Of a stretch of DNA of 20,058 nt, positions 1 to 6,577 are shown piece after piece. A program made the position numbers and the translations under genes. The stretch's first letter is position 1; every line of letters starts with the position of its first letter. The notes below the pieces were generated by a model. The model was not told the DNA's origin and ran no database searches. It was given only the letters and a program-made list of their open reading frames with translations. Source of the DNA: Bacteroidota bacterium (GTDB lineage: Bacteria; Bacteroidota; Bacteroidia; Flavobacteriales_F; PHOS-HE28); the NCBI GenBank assembly GCA_023430945.1, contig JAEYYE010000138.1, positions 1 to 20,058 of the forward strand, in the 5' to 3' direction.

Positions 1-540
1 GTGAACCTGCTGCGCGAAGGGCTCGATCTGCCCGAGGTGAGCCTGGTGGCGGTGATCGATGCGGATAAGGAAGGTTTCCTGCGCAGCAACCGATCGCTAA
101 CCCAGACCGCTGGCCGCGCGGCGCGGAACGTGAACGGCCTGGTGATCTTCTATGCCGACGGGATCACCGAAAGCATGCAGCGCACGATCGACGAGACCGA
201 TCGTCGCCGCGCGAAACAGGTGGCGTACAACGAAGAACATGGCATCACGCCCACGCAGATCAAACGCGACCGCGCCGATGTGATGCGCCAGACCGCAGTG
301 ATCGACATCCACGACAAGGAGGGAAAACGCGCTTATGTGGAACCGGAGGAACTCAGCCTCGCGGCCGATCCCGTGGTGCAGTACATGAGTGCCGATCAGC
401 TTGACAAGAACCTGGAGATCCTGGAATCGCAGATGCGCAAGGCGGCGAAAGAAATGGATTTCATCGCGGCGGCGCAGCTGCGCGACGAGCTCTTTGCGAT
501 GCGGAAGTTGAAGGAGGAACGGGAGAAGGTGGCGAAGTGA
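1..540 (+). CDS. uvrB: UvrABC system protein B, C-terminal part (5' truncated by window edge)
   Basis: UvrB is the DNA-damage-verifying helicase-like subunit of nucleotide excision repair: it receives the lesion from UvrA and recruits UvrC. The frame is open at the left edge, so only the last 179 residues are visible and the GTG at base 1 is not the real start. The visible part starts in the helicase core with NLLREGLDLPEV, continues with ADKEGFLRS, and has motif VI as QTAGRAARN at residues 35-43 (Ile is more usual than the Ala). The C-terminal UVR domain, which contacts UvrC, covers roughly residues 133-170 (DQLDKNLEILESQM, AAQLRDEL). Identity is clear from these motifs. The stop TGA is at 538-540. 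The next gene is convergent (marR), with a palindrome between them that could also act as a hairpin. Confidence 0.97.
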   Translation: MNLLREGLDLPEVSLVAVIDADKEGFLRSNRSLTQTAGRAARNVNGLVIFYADGITESMQRTIDETDRRRAKQVAYNEEHGITPTQIKRDRADVMRQTAVIDIHDKEGKRAYVEPEELSLAADPVVQYMSADQLDKNLEILESQMRKAAKEMDFIAAAQLRDELFAMRKLKEEREKVAK

Positions 541-597
541 AAGGAAGGGTCAGGATGGATCGGCGTTTGGGTTCAGAGATAGAACCTGCGTTCACTG

Positions 598-621
598 ACA
601 TATGAATGGCCATACATATGT
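598..621. promoter_or_regulatory. 24-bp near-perfect palindrome, copy A (operator-like), downstream of marR
   Basis: The sequence reads ACATATG, then A, then ATGGCCAT, then A, then CATATGT. It is symmetric about the central GGCC except for one A/A mismatch in each half (22 of 24 positions symmetric). It is the exact reverse complement of the copy at 1091-1114. It sits 16 bp past the marR stop and about 57 bp past the uvrB stop. The size and symmetry fit a binding site for a dimeric winged-helix regulator such as MarR. It could also form a hairpin between the two convergent genes. The function is inferred. Confidence 0.55.
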
Positions 622-637
622 CCGGGTCACTTCCCTG

Positions 638-1078
638 TCACTTTGACCGGAATTCCCTTAGGTCATTCAAGACCACTTCGATCGATCCAGCCACTGCGCG
701 TGCATGTGCCGCTCCTGTGATCTGTCCATAGGAGAACTGAAGCTTTTTCCATGCTGCCAAAGCATCCGCCTCTTTCTTGATCCCATGATCAGTTGCGAAG
801 ATCTCCACACTTCGTCCTTTGATCTCCCGCCAGATCAAACCCTTATCCTTCATACGATCAAGGGCTTTGGTGATCGTGCTTTGATCCAGTTGAAGGGTCT
901 CTGCAAGGTCCATGACTGAAATTCCTGGTGCCTGTTTCAATACGATCAATATAAAGCCTTGTGTTGATGTCAGGTTAACCTCCTTGAAGTTTTCATCGGC
1001 CAGTTTTCCCAGCCAACGGTATAGCGCCGATGAACAATGGAAAAGACATTGGTTAAGTTCAGCCTGAAGATCTGTCAT
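638..1078 (-). CDS. MarR-family transcriptional regulator
   Basis: This is a 146-aa protein of MarR length. The order is typical: an N-terminal dimerisation helix, then a winged helix-turn-helix at about residues 43-95, with LTSTQGFILIVL, SVMDLAETLQLDQSTITKAL (recognition helix region) and a wing around KGLIWREIKGRS, then C-terminal dimerisation helices. MarR proteins are dimeric repressors that bind short palindromes and often regulate their own promoter and that of a neighbouring efflux or stress gene. Here the start ATG at 1076-1078 lies 12 bp from a 24-bp palindrome (1091-1114) that overlaps the likely promoter, which fits autorepression. A second copy lies past the 3' end. No obvious co-regulated partner is adjacent: the flanking genes are uvrB (convergent) and a protease (divergent). 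The inducer is unknown. Confidence 0.85.
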   Translation of the reverse strand: MTDLQAELNQCLFHCSSALYRWLGKLADENFKEVNLTSTQGFILIVLKQAPGISVMDLAETLQLDQSTITKALDRMKDKGLIWREIKGRSVEIFATDHGIKKEADALAAWKKLQFSYGQITGAAHARAVAGSIEVVLNDLREFRSK

Positions 1079-1082
1079 ATCT

Positions 1083-1090
1083 TAAAGATA
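1083..1090 (-). promoter_or_regulatory. Putative -7 element of marR (TATCTTTA)
   Basis: On the minus strand this is TATCTTTA, one base off the Bacteroidota -7 consensus TAnnTTTG. Only 4 bp separate it from the marR ATG, so the mRNA would start at or next to the start codon. The 24-bp palindrome abuts it on the upstream side and would block the promoter when bound. This is a motif match only. Confidence 0.4.
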
Positions 1091-1114
1091 ACATATGTAT
1101 GGCCATTCATATGT
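1091..1114. promoter_or_regulatory. 24-bp near-perfect palindrome, copy B (probable marR operator)
   Basis: The sequence reads ACATATG, T, ATGGCCAT, T, CATATGT. It is the exact reverse complement of the 598-621 copy. It lies directly upstream of the marR -7-like box and between the divergent marR and protease genes. The position is that expected of an autoregulatory operator; the binding protein is inferred to be MarR. Confidence 0.6.
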
Positions 1115-1245
1115 TTCTTCCTTTTAAACTTACTTCAGGCCCTTGATCCATCACCCCCTACCACCATCCTTCCAACGTCCATCCCAACCAAAAGCTCTCC
1201 AAGCAAAACCTGAAGGATCGCACGCGGGGAGGCGGCATTCGTGGA

Positions 1246-1253
1246 TAATTTTG
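1246..1253 (+). promoter_or_regulatory. Putative -7 element of first protease (TAATTTTG)
   Basis: This is an exact match to TAnnTTTG, 60 bp upstream of the ATG at 1314. No clear TTG -33 box is seen at the usual distance, so the support is limited to the -7 motif and its position. Confidence 0.35.
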
Positions 1254-1313
1254 GCACCATTGGGACACGATCCAACGCAACGGAACGTCCCAGTTCAAGA
1301 CGTCCATCCCCAA

Positions 1314-2861
1314 ATGAGAACTCTTTCCTCGTCGCTCGCATTCACGCTCCTTACCACTTTCTGCTCAGCACAGATCTCCTTCGGCGGCCGCCCTCTGGGT
1401 CATACACACCCCCAGCTCCTTCCGGAAGCACCGCGTGTTACTTTACCGCATGTCGATGCCGCGGCATTGATCGCCGAGGATGAAGCGCGGATCGCTGATG
1501 GAAAGAAGGGACCGTACCGCTTCGGCTTCAACCACGCGGTGGATCTGGGATTGCACAACAGTGGCATCTGGCACCAATTCTCCAATGGTGATCGGGTGTG
1601 GCGCCTGTCGATCGAATGTCCAGAAGCCTACAGCATCAACTTCGAATTCCACGACTTCGTGGTGCCGGAGGGGGCGCAGGTGTTCGTGTACACAAATGAG
1701 GAATTCCTGGGTGCCTTTGATGAGCGAAGCAATCCCGGTGAAACTGTGCTAGGCGTCACTCAGATCGCAGGCGATCGGATCACGATCGAATACTTCGAAC
1801 CGGCGGAATTGCACGGCATGGGAAGCTTGCGGATCGGACAGGTGACCCACGCTTATCGCGACATCTTCAACTCGATGCGCGGCCTGGGTGATAGTGGAAG
1901 CTGCAACAACAATGTGATCTGTCCGGTGGGCGATCCATGGCGCGACCAGATCCGATCGGTGGCGATCATAACCACTGGCGGCAGCGGTTTCTGCACGGGC
2001 CAGCTGATCAATAACTGTGCGCAGGACGGTACACCTTACTTCCTTACCGCCAACCATTGCCTTGGTGGCAACCCGTCGACCTGGGTATATCGCTTCAATT
2101 GGGAAAGCCCGGTGTGCAACCTGAACCAGAACGGACCAACGAACCAGACCGTTTCGGGATCTACCTTGAAGACCAGCAGTGCCGGCACCGACGTGGCCTT
2201 GCTGGAGTTGAACACGCCCCCACCGGCATCATATGATGTGTTCTACAGTGGCTGGGATCGCTCCTCCACGCCATCAACAAGCTCAACGGCGATCCATCAC
2301 CCGAGCGGCGACATCAAGAAGATCAGCTTCGATGAGGGAACGGCAACTGCAGCGAGCTTCGGTGGTGCGCAATGCTGGCGCATCGCTTCGTGGGAGGATG
2401 GTACCACCGAACCGGGTTCTTCGGGCAGCGGTCTCTGGAACCAGGACGGCCTGCTCGTTGGCCAGCTCTATGGCGGCCAGGCAAGCTGCGGCAACAATGT
2501 GAACGATTACTATGGCCGTTTCGACATCAGTTACAACCAGCTCGATACCTGGCTGGGTGATTGCGGCACGCAACTGCAGGGTTACCCCATCACCACTTCG
2601 GTCGTGGAAAGATCGAACTCAACACTACTGATCCATCCGAATCCGAGCACAGGACAGATCACCGTTCAGATCCCCGCCGGTGCGCCATCGGTGCTTGAAT
2701 TGAGGATCCTCGATGCCAGTGGAAGGCTCGTAAGTACGGATCGGTTTGCTTCGCAGGAGCGCGTGGCACTTGATCTTTCGTACCTCCATGAAGGGATCTA
2801 CCTGGTGGAAATGACAGGCGTGAACTTCCGCGCGACGCAACGCATCTCCATTACGAAATAA
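1314..2861 (+). CDS. Secreted lysyl-endopeptidase-like serine protease with T9SS C-terminal sorting domain (paralog 1)
   Basis: The 515-aa protein is a predicted secreted trypsin-fold (S1-type) protease. I chose the ATG at 1314 because it begins a signal peptide (MRTLSSSLAFTLLTTFCSAQ, cleavage about residue 19/20); the frame is open further upstream but that part looks non-coding. Residues about 50-190 form a conserved beta-rich propeptide-like region (GDRVWRL, GDRITIEYFEP, THAYRD). The catalytic domain follows: His248 in LTANHC, Asp293 in GTDVALLEL and Ser370 in TEPGSSGSGLW. The PGSSGS serine motif, rather than GDSGGP, matches the Achromobacter lysyl endopeptidase family, so cleavage after Lys is plausible but not shown. 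The C-terminus from about residue 438 (HPNPSTGQ, ILDASGRLV, GIYLVEM) is a type A T9SS sorting domain, which implies export by the type IX system. A longer paralog follows 54 bp downstream. Confidence 0.92.
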   Translation: MRTLSSSLAFTLLTTFCSAQISFGGRPLGHTHPQLLPEAPRVTLPHVDAAALIAEDEARIADGKKGPYRFGFNHAVDLGLHNSGIWHQFSNGDRVWRLSIECPEAYSINFEFHDFVVPEGAQVFVYTNEEFLGAFDERSNPGETVLGVTQIAGDRITIEYFEPAELHGMGSLRIGQVTHAYRDIFNSMRGLGDSGSCNNNVICPVGDPWRDQIRSVAIITTGGSGFCTGQLINNCAQDGTPYFLTANHCLGGNPSTWVYRFNWESPVCNLNQNGPTNQTVSGSTLKTSSAGTDVALLELNTPPPASYDVFYSGWDRSSTPSTSSTAIHHPSGDIKKISFDEGTATAASFGGAQCWRIASWEDGTTEPGSSGSGLWNQDGLLVGQLYGGQASCGNNVNDYYGRFDISYNQLDTWLGDCGTQLQGYPITTSVVERSNSTLLIHPNPSTGQITVQIPAGAPSVLELRILDASGRLVSTDRFASQERVALDLSYLHEGIYLVEMTGVNFRATQRISITK

Positions 2862-2915
2862 CACGCTGTTCCGCTAATTCCGAAGCGCGTATATTCACCG
2901 CTCAAGTCAATAAAA

Positions 2916-5129
2916 ATGGGATCCCTCACCCGGCCGATCGCCTTCGCCGCAGCTTTGATCAGCGGTATTACTGCGCATGCACAGATCGCTTTCGGCGGCC
3001 GGGCGTTCGGCTTGATGGAGCGTGGCCCGGAGCTTCCGTCACCGGTTGTTCATCGCATGCCCGCCGTGGATGCTGCGGCCATGATCGCCGAAGATGAAGC
3101 GCGGATCGCGCAAGGGATCGAAGGCCCATATCGCTTCGGATTCAACCACCAGGTGAATTTTACAATGGATGCTGGCACGTGGACCGAATTGCCGAATGGC
3201 GATCGGATCTGGCGACTGGCGCTCGAATGTCCTGAAGCGTTCAGTATCGGGCTTGTCTTCAGTGAATTCGTGGTACCCCACGGCGGGCTCGTGTTCCTGT
3301 ACAATGAAGCCGGGGAACAGCGCGGGGCATACATGGCTGGATCGAGCGGTGGAACCGTGCTGGCCACCGATCACCTTTCCGGTGATCGGATCACGATTGA
3401 ATATTTCGAACCTGCCGCCGTGCTCGGTGAAGGCTCGCTGGCGATCGGCCGCGTTACACATGCCTACCGCGATGTCCTCAAACTTCAGCGTGATCTCGGC
3501 GACAGCGGGGCCTGCAACATCAACGTGATCTGTCCGCAGGGCGATGAATGGCGCGACCAGATCCGTGCGGTGGCATTGATCGATGCGGGTGGCGGCTATT
3601 GCACCGGCACCCTGCTGAACAATTGCGCGAACGATACCACACCGTATTTCCTCACCGCCGATCATTGCCTGGGCACCGACGTTTCAACCTGGGTGTTCCG
3701 CTTCAATTGGGACAGCCCCACATGTGATCCAACGGAGAACGGCCCCATGAACATGACGGTTTCCGGCGCATCACTTCTCGTGAACAGTGGCGGCACGGAT
3801 GTGGCCCTGCTGGAACTCAACACCAGGCCGCCGGACGATTACAACGTGTTCTATAGTGGTTGGGATAAGTCAGCCACTCCGGCGGATTCAGTTACCGGCA
3901 TCCATCATCCGGCCGGCGATATCAAGAAGATCTCGCGTTCATTCAATCCTGTTGTGGCCGGACAAATGGCTGCAGCTGAGACATGGAACGTGCTGGTGTG
4001 GGATGAAGGCACTACCGAACCGGGTTCATCAGGCAGCGGGCTTTGGAACCAGGATGGAAGATTGGTGGGCCAGCTCTTTGGCGGGCAGGCGGCGTGCGGC
4101 AACAGCATCGATGATCATTACGGCCGCTTCGATATCAGCTGGCCGCTGCTCGAACCCTACCTGGGTAGCTGCGGCGACACGCTGGATGGTCTTCTGAGCG
4201 ATCAGATCCCCGACATTTTCGTTGATGCCGCCTGCACCTCGATCACCAACGTGCCGGAACTGATCTGCGGCGACACCACGATCACACCGCATGTAACCCT
4301 GAAGAACAACGGCGATGAAGTGATCACCACAATGATCGTGAACTACGGATTGGAAGGAGGCATCCCTTTGCTCGAGACCTGGAACGGCAGCTTGATGCCA
4401 GGCCAGACCGTGAATTTCCAATTGCCCGAAATGGTCGTTCCACCGGGCGAACACACGCTGGTGATCGCAACGAATTCGCCCAACGGCGAACAAGATCAAG
4501 TGGAAGAGAACGATGCGTGGACGCATGAGTTCACCGTGAACTATCCTGTGGAGGATGTGGTCCTGGAACTTGTTCTGGATGACTACGGAACGGACATCAC
4601 ATGGGAACTCACCAGCGAGGATACCACACTGCTCTACGAAGGCGGGCCATATGCGAACGGCCTGAACGGTGACACGTTGATCATTCCGCTCTGCCTTTCC
4701 AATGGCTGCTACACCTTCAATATCTACGATGAATTCGGTGATGGCATCTGCTGCGGCCCCGATCAGGATGGAAGCTATTCGATCCACAACGGCGACGGCC
4801 ACATCTTCGCGATCAACGATGGCAACTACGGCGATGGCAATACCGATGTATTCTGCCTGATCGGGGTTTCGATCGAAGAAATGGGCCTTTCCGATCGGAT
4901 CGAGGTTTTCCCCAACCCGGCGAACGGTACGCTCAACCTTCGAAGTGAAGCAGCCATCGATCGGTACAGCCTGCTTGATGGCCTCGGCCGGCAGATCATA
5001 ACCCGCGAGTTGGGCGGCGCTGATCGCATGGTGCAGATCGAACTTGCCGGCGTGGCCGAAGGTGTTTACCTGCTCGAAGTTTCGGCCGAAGGGCAACGCG
5101 CAGTGAAGCGCGTGGTTGTGCAGCGGTAA
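2916..5129 (+). CDS. Secreted lysyl-endopeptidase-like serine protease with extra beta domains and T9SS sorting domain (paralog 2)
   Basis: The 737-aa protein starts with a signal peptide (hydrophobic FAAALISGITAHAQ, cleavage near residue 22) and shares its whole first 420 residues with the preceding gene: GDRIWRL, GDRITIEYFEP, THAYRD, then a trypsin-like domain with His250 (LTADHC), Asp295 (GTDVALLEL) and Ser372 (TEPGSSGSGLW). Unlike paralog 1 it has roughly 240 further residues: about 430-545 is CARDB-like (VTLKNNGDEVITTMIVNY, GEHTLVIATN), then a Cys- and Asp-rich module at about 545-650 (YDEFGDGICCGPDQDG), and finally a T9SS type A sorting domain from about 660 (EVFPNPANGTLNL, EGVYLLEVS). 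A TATATTCA sequence 18 bp upstream of the ATG may be a degraded -7 box. The two genes are a clear tandem duplication that has diverged by domain gain or loss. Export to the surface or medium is inferred. Confidence 0.92.
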   Translation: MGSLTRPIAFAAALISGITAHAQIAFGGRAFGLMERGPELPSPVVHRMPAVDAAAMIAEDEARIAQGIEGPYRFGFNHQVNFTMDAGTWTELPNGDRIWRLALECPEAFSIGLVFSEFVVPHGGLVFLYNEAGEQRGAYMAGSSGGTVLATDHLSGDRITIEYFEPAAVLGEGSLAIGRVTHAYRDVLKLQRDLGDSGACNINVICPQGDEWRDQIRAVALIDAGGGYCTGTLLNNCANDTTPYFLTADHCLGTDVSTWVFRFNWDSPTCDPTENGPMNMTVSGASLLVNSGGTDVALLELNTRPPDDYNVFYSGWDKSATPADSVTGIHHPAGDIKKISRSFNPVVAGQMAAAETWNVLVWDEGTTEPGSSGSGLWNQDGRLVGQLFGGQAACGNSIDDHYGRFDISWPLLEPYLGSCGDTLDGLLSDQIPDIFVDAACTSITNVPELICGDTTITPHVTLKNNGDEVITTMIVNYGLEGGIPLLETWNGSLMPGQTVNFQLPEMVVPPGEHTLVIATNSPNGEQDQVEENDAWTHEFTVNYPVEDVVLELVLDDYGTDITWELTSEDTTLLYEGGPYANGLNGDTLIIPLCLSNGCYTFNIYDEFGDGICCGPDQDGSYSIHNGDGHIFAINDGNYGDGNTDVFCLIGVSIEEMGLSDRIEVFPNPANGTLNLRSEAAIDRYSLLDGLGRQIITRELGGADRMVQIELAGVAEGVYLLEVSAEGQRAVKRVVVQR

Positions 5130-5151
5130 GGCGACCGTTCGATCCATCATA

Positions 5152-5228
5152 TTCAGCCTTTAGCCTTCAGCTTTCAACCTTCAGCCTTCATCCTCCAGCC
5201 TTCAGCCTTCAGCCCTCATCCTTCAGCC
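5152..5228. repeat. Heptamer tandem array, 11 units of TTCAGCC-like sequence
   Basis: Eleven consecutive 7-bp units can be laid out without gaps. TTCAGCC occurs five times. The variants TTTAGCC, TTCAGCT, TTCAACC, TTCATCC, TCCAGCC and CTCATCC occur once each. The array starts 23 bp after the second protease gene. No coding sequence covers it. The units are imperfect, which argues against a very recent expansion. Confidence 0.85.
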
Positions 5229-5501
5229 TTCTATTTGGGCGAATTCCGGTCCGGTCGTTTCGGAGTTCATCCTGAGCGAAGCCGAAGGGCCTGCAAGTCC
5301 ACACTCCCTACGGTCGCTTGCGGGCTTTCCGGCTGCGCCACTTACGCCGATCGGTAGTGAGCGAAGGTGAACTGTGCTTCGATCGGAAATTTCGCCAACT
5401 TCGCAATACTTGCCGCAGATCGAAGCGATTTGATCGGGACGAAAAGTTGGGCTTTACATGCCGAATAGTGAAATAAAACCCTAGATCTGGTACAACCCAC
5501 A
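5229..5501. other. Non-coding stretch between heptamer array and AT-rich island, with a dispersed-repeat-like motif
   Basis: No convincing gene is seen. At 5265-5288 the sequence TTCATCCTGAGCGAAGCCGA, followed by AGG, resembles a short intergenic motif (TTCATCCTGAGCGAAG) that recurs in many unrelated bacterial genomes; I know this from general experience, not from a search. It is followed by a GC-rich segment (5305-5340) and then a gradual fall in GC towards the island at about 5460. A minus-strand frame over 5342-5602 overlaps the island promoter region and has no recognisable content, so I do not call it. Confidence 0.45.
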
Positions 5502-5513
5502 GTTAGGGGTAAC
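5502..5513. other. Candidate left junction of AT-rich cassette (GTTAGGGGTAAC)
   Basis: The motif GTTA-GGGG-TAAC is a small inverted repeat located where the sequence changes from GC-rich, GATC-rich DNA to AT-rich, GATC-free DNA. It begins with GTTAGGG, similar to the integron core GTTRRRY but failing at the last base. It is proposed as the left boundary of a cassette ending at 6571-6577. This is inference. Confidence 0.3.
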
Positions 5514-5549
5514 CAGCCGGACATCGACCTAAAGACTATCATTCTGACA

Positions 5550-5852
5550 ATGGAACAAAAGACCGAACAAATAAAAAAACTGACAGACCATTTTTTAAGC
5601 AAATATGGTTCGACAAATATTGTTCTTACGGACTATTGGGACGGTGACAATACGGCAATCGGTTTAGCCGACAAGACAAAGCAATACACTGTTTATATCA
5701 CCGACAACGGTAATACAGACAATAGGTTTTTCGTTTCTTTAGAAAATCCTCCAACCTCTGACAAATTTCCCTACACACCTGGTGGTGACTTCGACAACTT
5801 AACTCCTGACGAAGTAGAAAAGATTTTAGTTAAGCATTTGAAAATTGTGTAA
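5550..5852 (+). CDS. Hypothetical 100-aa protein in AT-rich island
   Basis: I do not recognise this protein. It is acidic and soluble, with no signal peptide or membrane segment: an N-terminal helix (MEQKTEQIKKLTDHFLSKYG), a beta-rich middle with ITDNGNTDNRFFVSLENPP, and a C-terminal helix (LTPDEVEKILVKHLKIV). Base and codon use are AT-rich (AAA, ATT, TTA) and unlike every flanking gene, and the gene contains no GATC although neighbouring genes have many. The start ATG is the first in frame after the proposed cassette junction. It ends 22 bp before the next gene, so the two are probably co-transcribed and could form a functional pair (for example small partner plus HEPN-like toxin). That pairing is only a hypothesis from context. 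Confidence 0.65.
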   Translation: MEQKTEQIKKLTDHFLSKYGSTNIVLTDYWDGDNTAIGLADKTKQYTVYITDNGNTDNRFFVSLENPPTSDKFPYTPGGDFDNLTPDEVEKILVKHLKIV

Positions 5853-5874
5853 GTCCAAAATTACATTGCAAAAA

Positions 5875-6456
5875 ATGGACACATCACATTTAAAACCAAA
5901 TAAAGCCGAGCAAGAGTTCTTGAATCTTTCTTATAACAGATTCTATGACATTTTTGACGAAGTGATGAAGGATGAATTTTGGGAAAAGCCAAACGCTTTT
6001 AGATTTTCCCATCTAAAAGATGGTTTTTCAATTTACACGGAACTCCTCAAATATGAGCCAATCAAACATGTTCTTGAGCATCTAAAAACTGCGCGACCAC
6101 CAATGGAGGCCGAAATCGGAAGCGAATTATTCAAGTTTTTTAGAAATGTAATTTCGCATTTTCCTTTCTTTACAACTTGGGACGAAGTTTACATAACAAA
6201 GAATTTAGTTAATTGGGAAAGAAAACCCAGTCAGACAATTGACAAGTTCTTAGAAAAATATAAAAGCAAACCGCAAGTAAAATATCGCTTTTGGGAGGCG
6301 GACAAAAAAACAATGACATACTTATCAATTAATTTTCCTTCCCAATATCAGGGTGACGAAAAAATTTATCTTAAAGACATTCTAACCGAAAAAGAAGGAG
6401 TAAAATTTTCCTTTATTCTCATGCGACAAATTATGGACACTCAAGTGGACAACTAA
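5875..6456 (+). CDS. Hypothetical 193-aa protein with HEPN-like RNxxxH motif, AT-rich island
   Basis: I preferred the ATG at 5875 (MDTSHLKPNK) over a TTG at 5845 that would overlap the previous gene. The protein is mostly helical in its first 100 residues and contains FFRNVISHFPFF, with Arg90 and His95 spaced as R-N-x3-H. That is the canonical active-site pattern of HEPN ribonuclease domains, in which a polar residue often follows the Arg. HEPN domains occur in toxins, abortive-infection proteins and CRISPR accessory RNases. The C-terminal half (LVNWERKPSQ, KYRFWEADKKTMTYLSI) is unfamiliar. A single motif is weak evidence, so the fold is unproven. AT-rich composition, absence of GATC and an attC-like hairpin 40 bp after the stop suggest the gene was acquired horizontally, together with its small upstream neighbour. 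Confidence 0.7.
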   Translation: MDTSHLKPNKAEQEFLNLSYNRFYDIFDEVMKDEFWEKPNAFRFSHLKDGFSIYTELLKYEPIKHVLEHLKTARPPMEAEIGSELFKFFRNVISHFPFFTTWDEVYITKNLVNWERKPSQTIDKFLEKYKSKPQVKYRFWEADKKTMTYLSINFPSQYQGDEKIYLKDILTEKEGVKFSFILMRQIMDTQVDN

Positions 6457-6470
6457 AATAAAACTGTGTG

Positions 6471-6577
6471 CGGCTGGCAGACAGCTAACAGCACCTACTA
6501 GCAATTTTTTGCGGGTTAGCGCTCAAATGCGTAACTTGATATAGCAAAAAACTGCAAGTAGCTGCCAAACGTTAACT
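6471..6577. repeat. Long imperfect hairpin at 3' end of island, attC-like recombination site candidate
   Basis: An 18-bp arm at 6495-6512 (CTACTAGCAATTTTTTGC) pairs with 6544-6561 (GCAAAAAACTGCAAGTAG), with 16 of 18 positions matching. Inside it, GTTAGCGC and GCGTAAC form a smaller stem. Outside it, AGCTAAC at 6483-6489 pairs with GTTAACT at 6571-6577 at 6 of 7 positions. Nested imperfect stems ending in xxxTAAC and GTTxxxx, just after a cassette gene, are the layout of integron attC sites. The core matches are not perfect (GTTRRRY is violated at one base) and no integrase gene is in the window. A different Bacteroidota repeat or a terminator is the main alternative. Confidence 0.5.

Noticed and set aside
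1..540. Complete small gene starting at GTG base 1
   Set aside because: The sequence begins in the middle of the UvrB helicase core, so the start codon is an effect of the window edge.
1143..1313. Upstream in-frame extension of the first protease
   Set aside because: It would place 57 polar residues before a clear signal peptide, and a TAATTTTG promoter-like box lies within it.
4029..5150. 373-codon open frame on the minus strand
   Set aside because: It lies fully opposite the second T9SS protease gene, whose motifs are unmistakable; long antisense frames are common in this GC- and GATC-rich DNA. It has no recognisable domain.
5152..5228. CRISPR array
   Set aside because: The 7-bp units are contiguous, with no spacers of constant length and no cas genes nearby.
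5342..5602. 86-codon minus-strand gene
   Set aside because: It runs across the host/island composition boundary and overlaps the start of the plus-strand island gene; no protein-like features.
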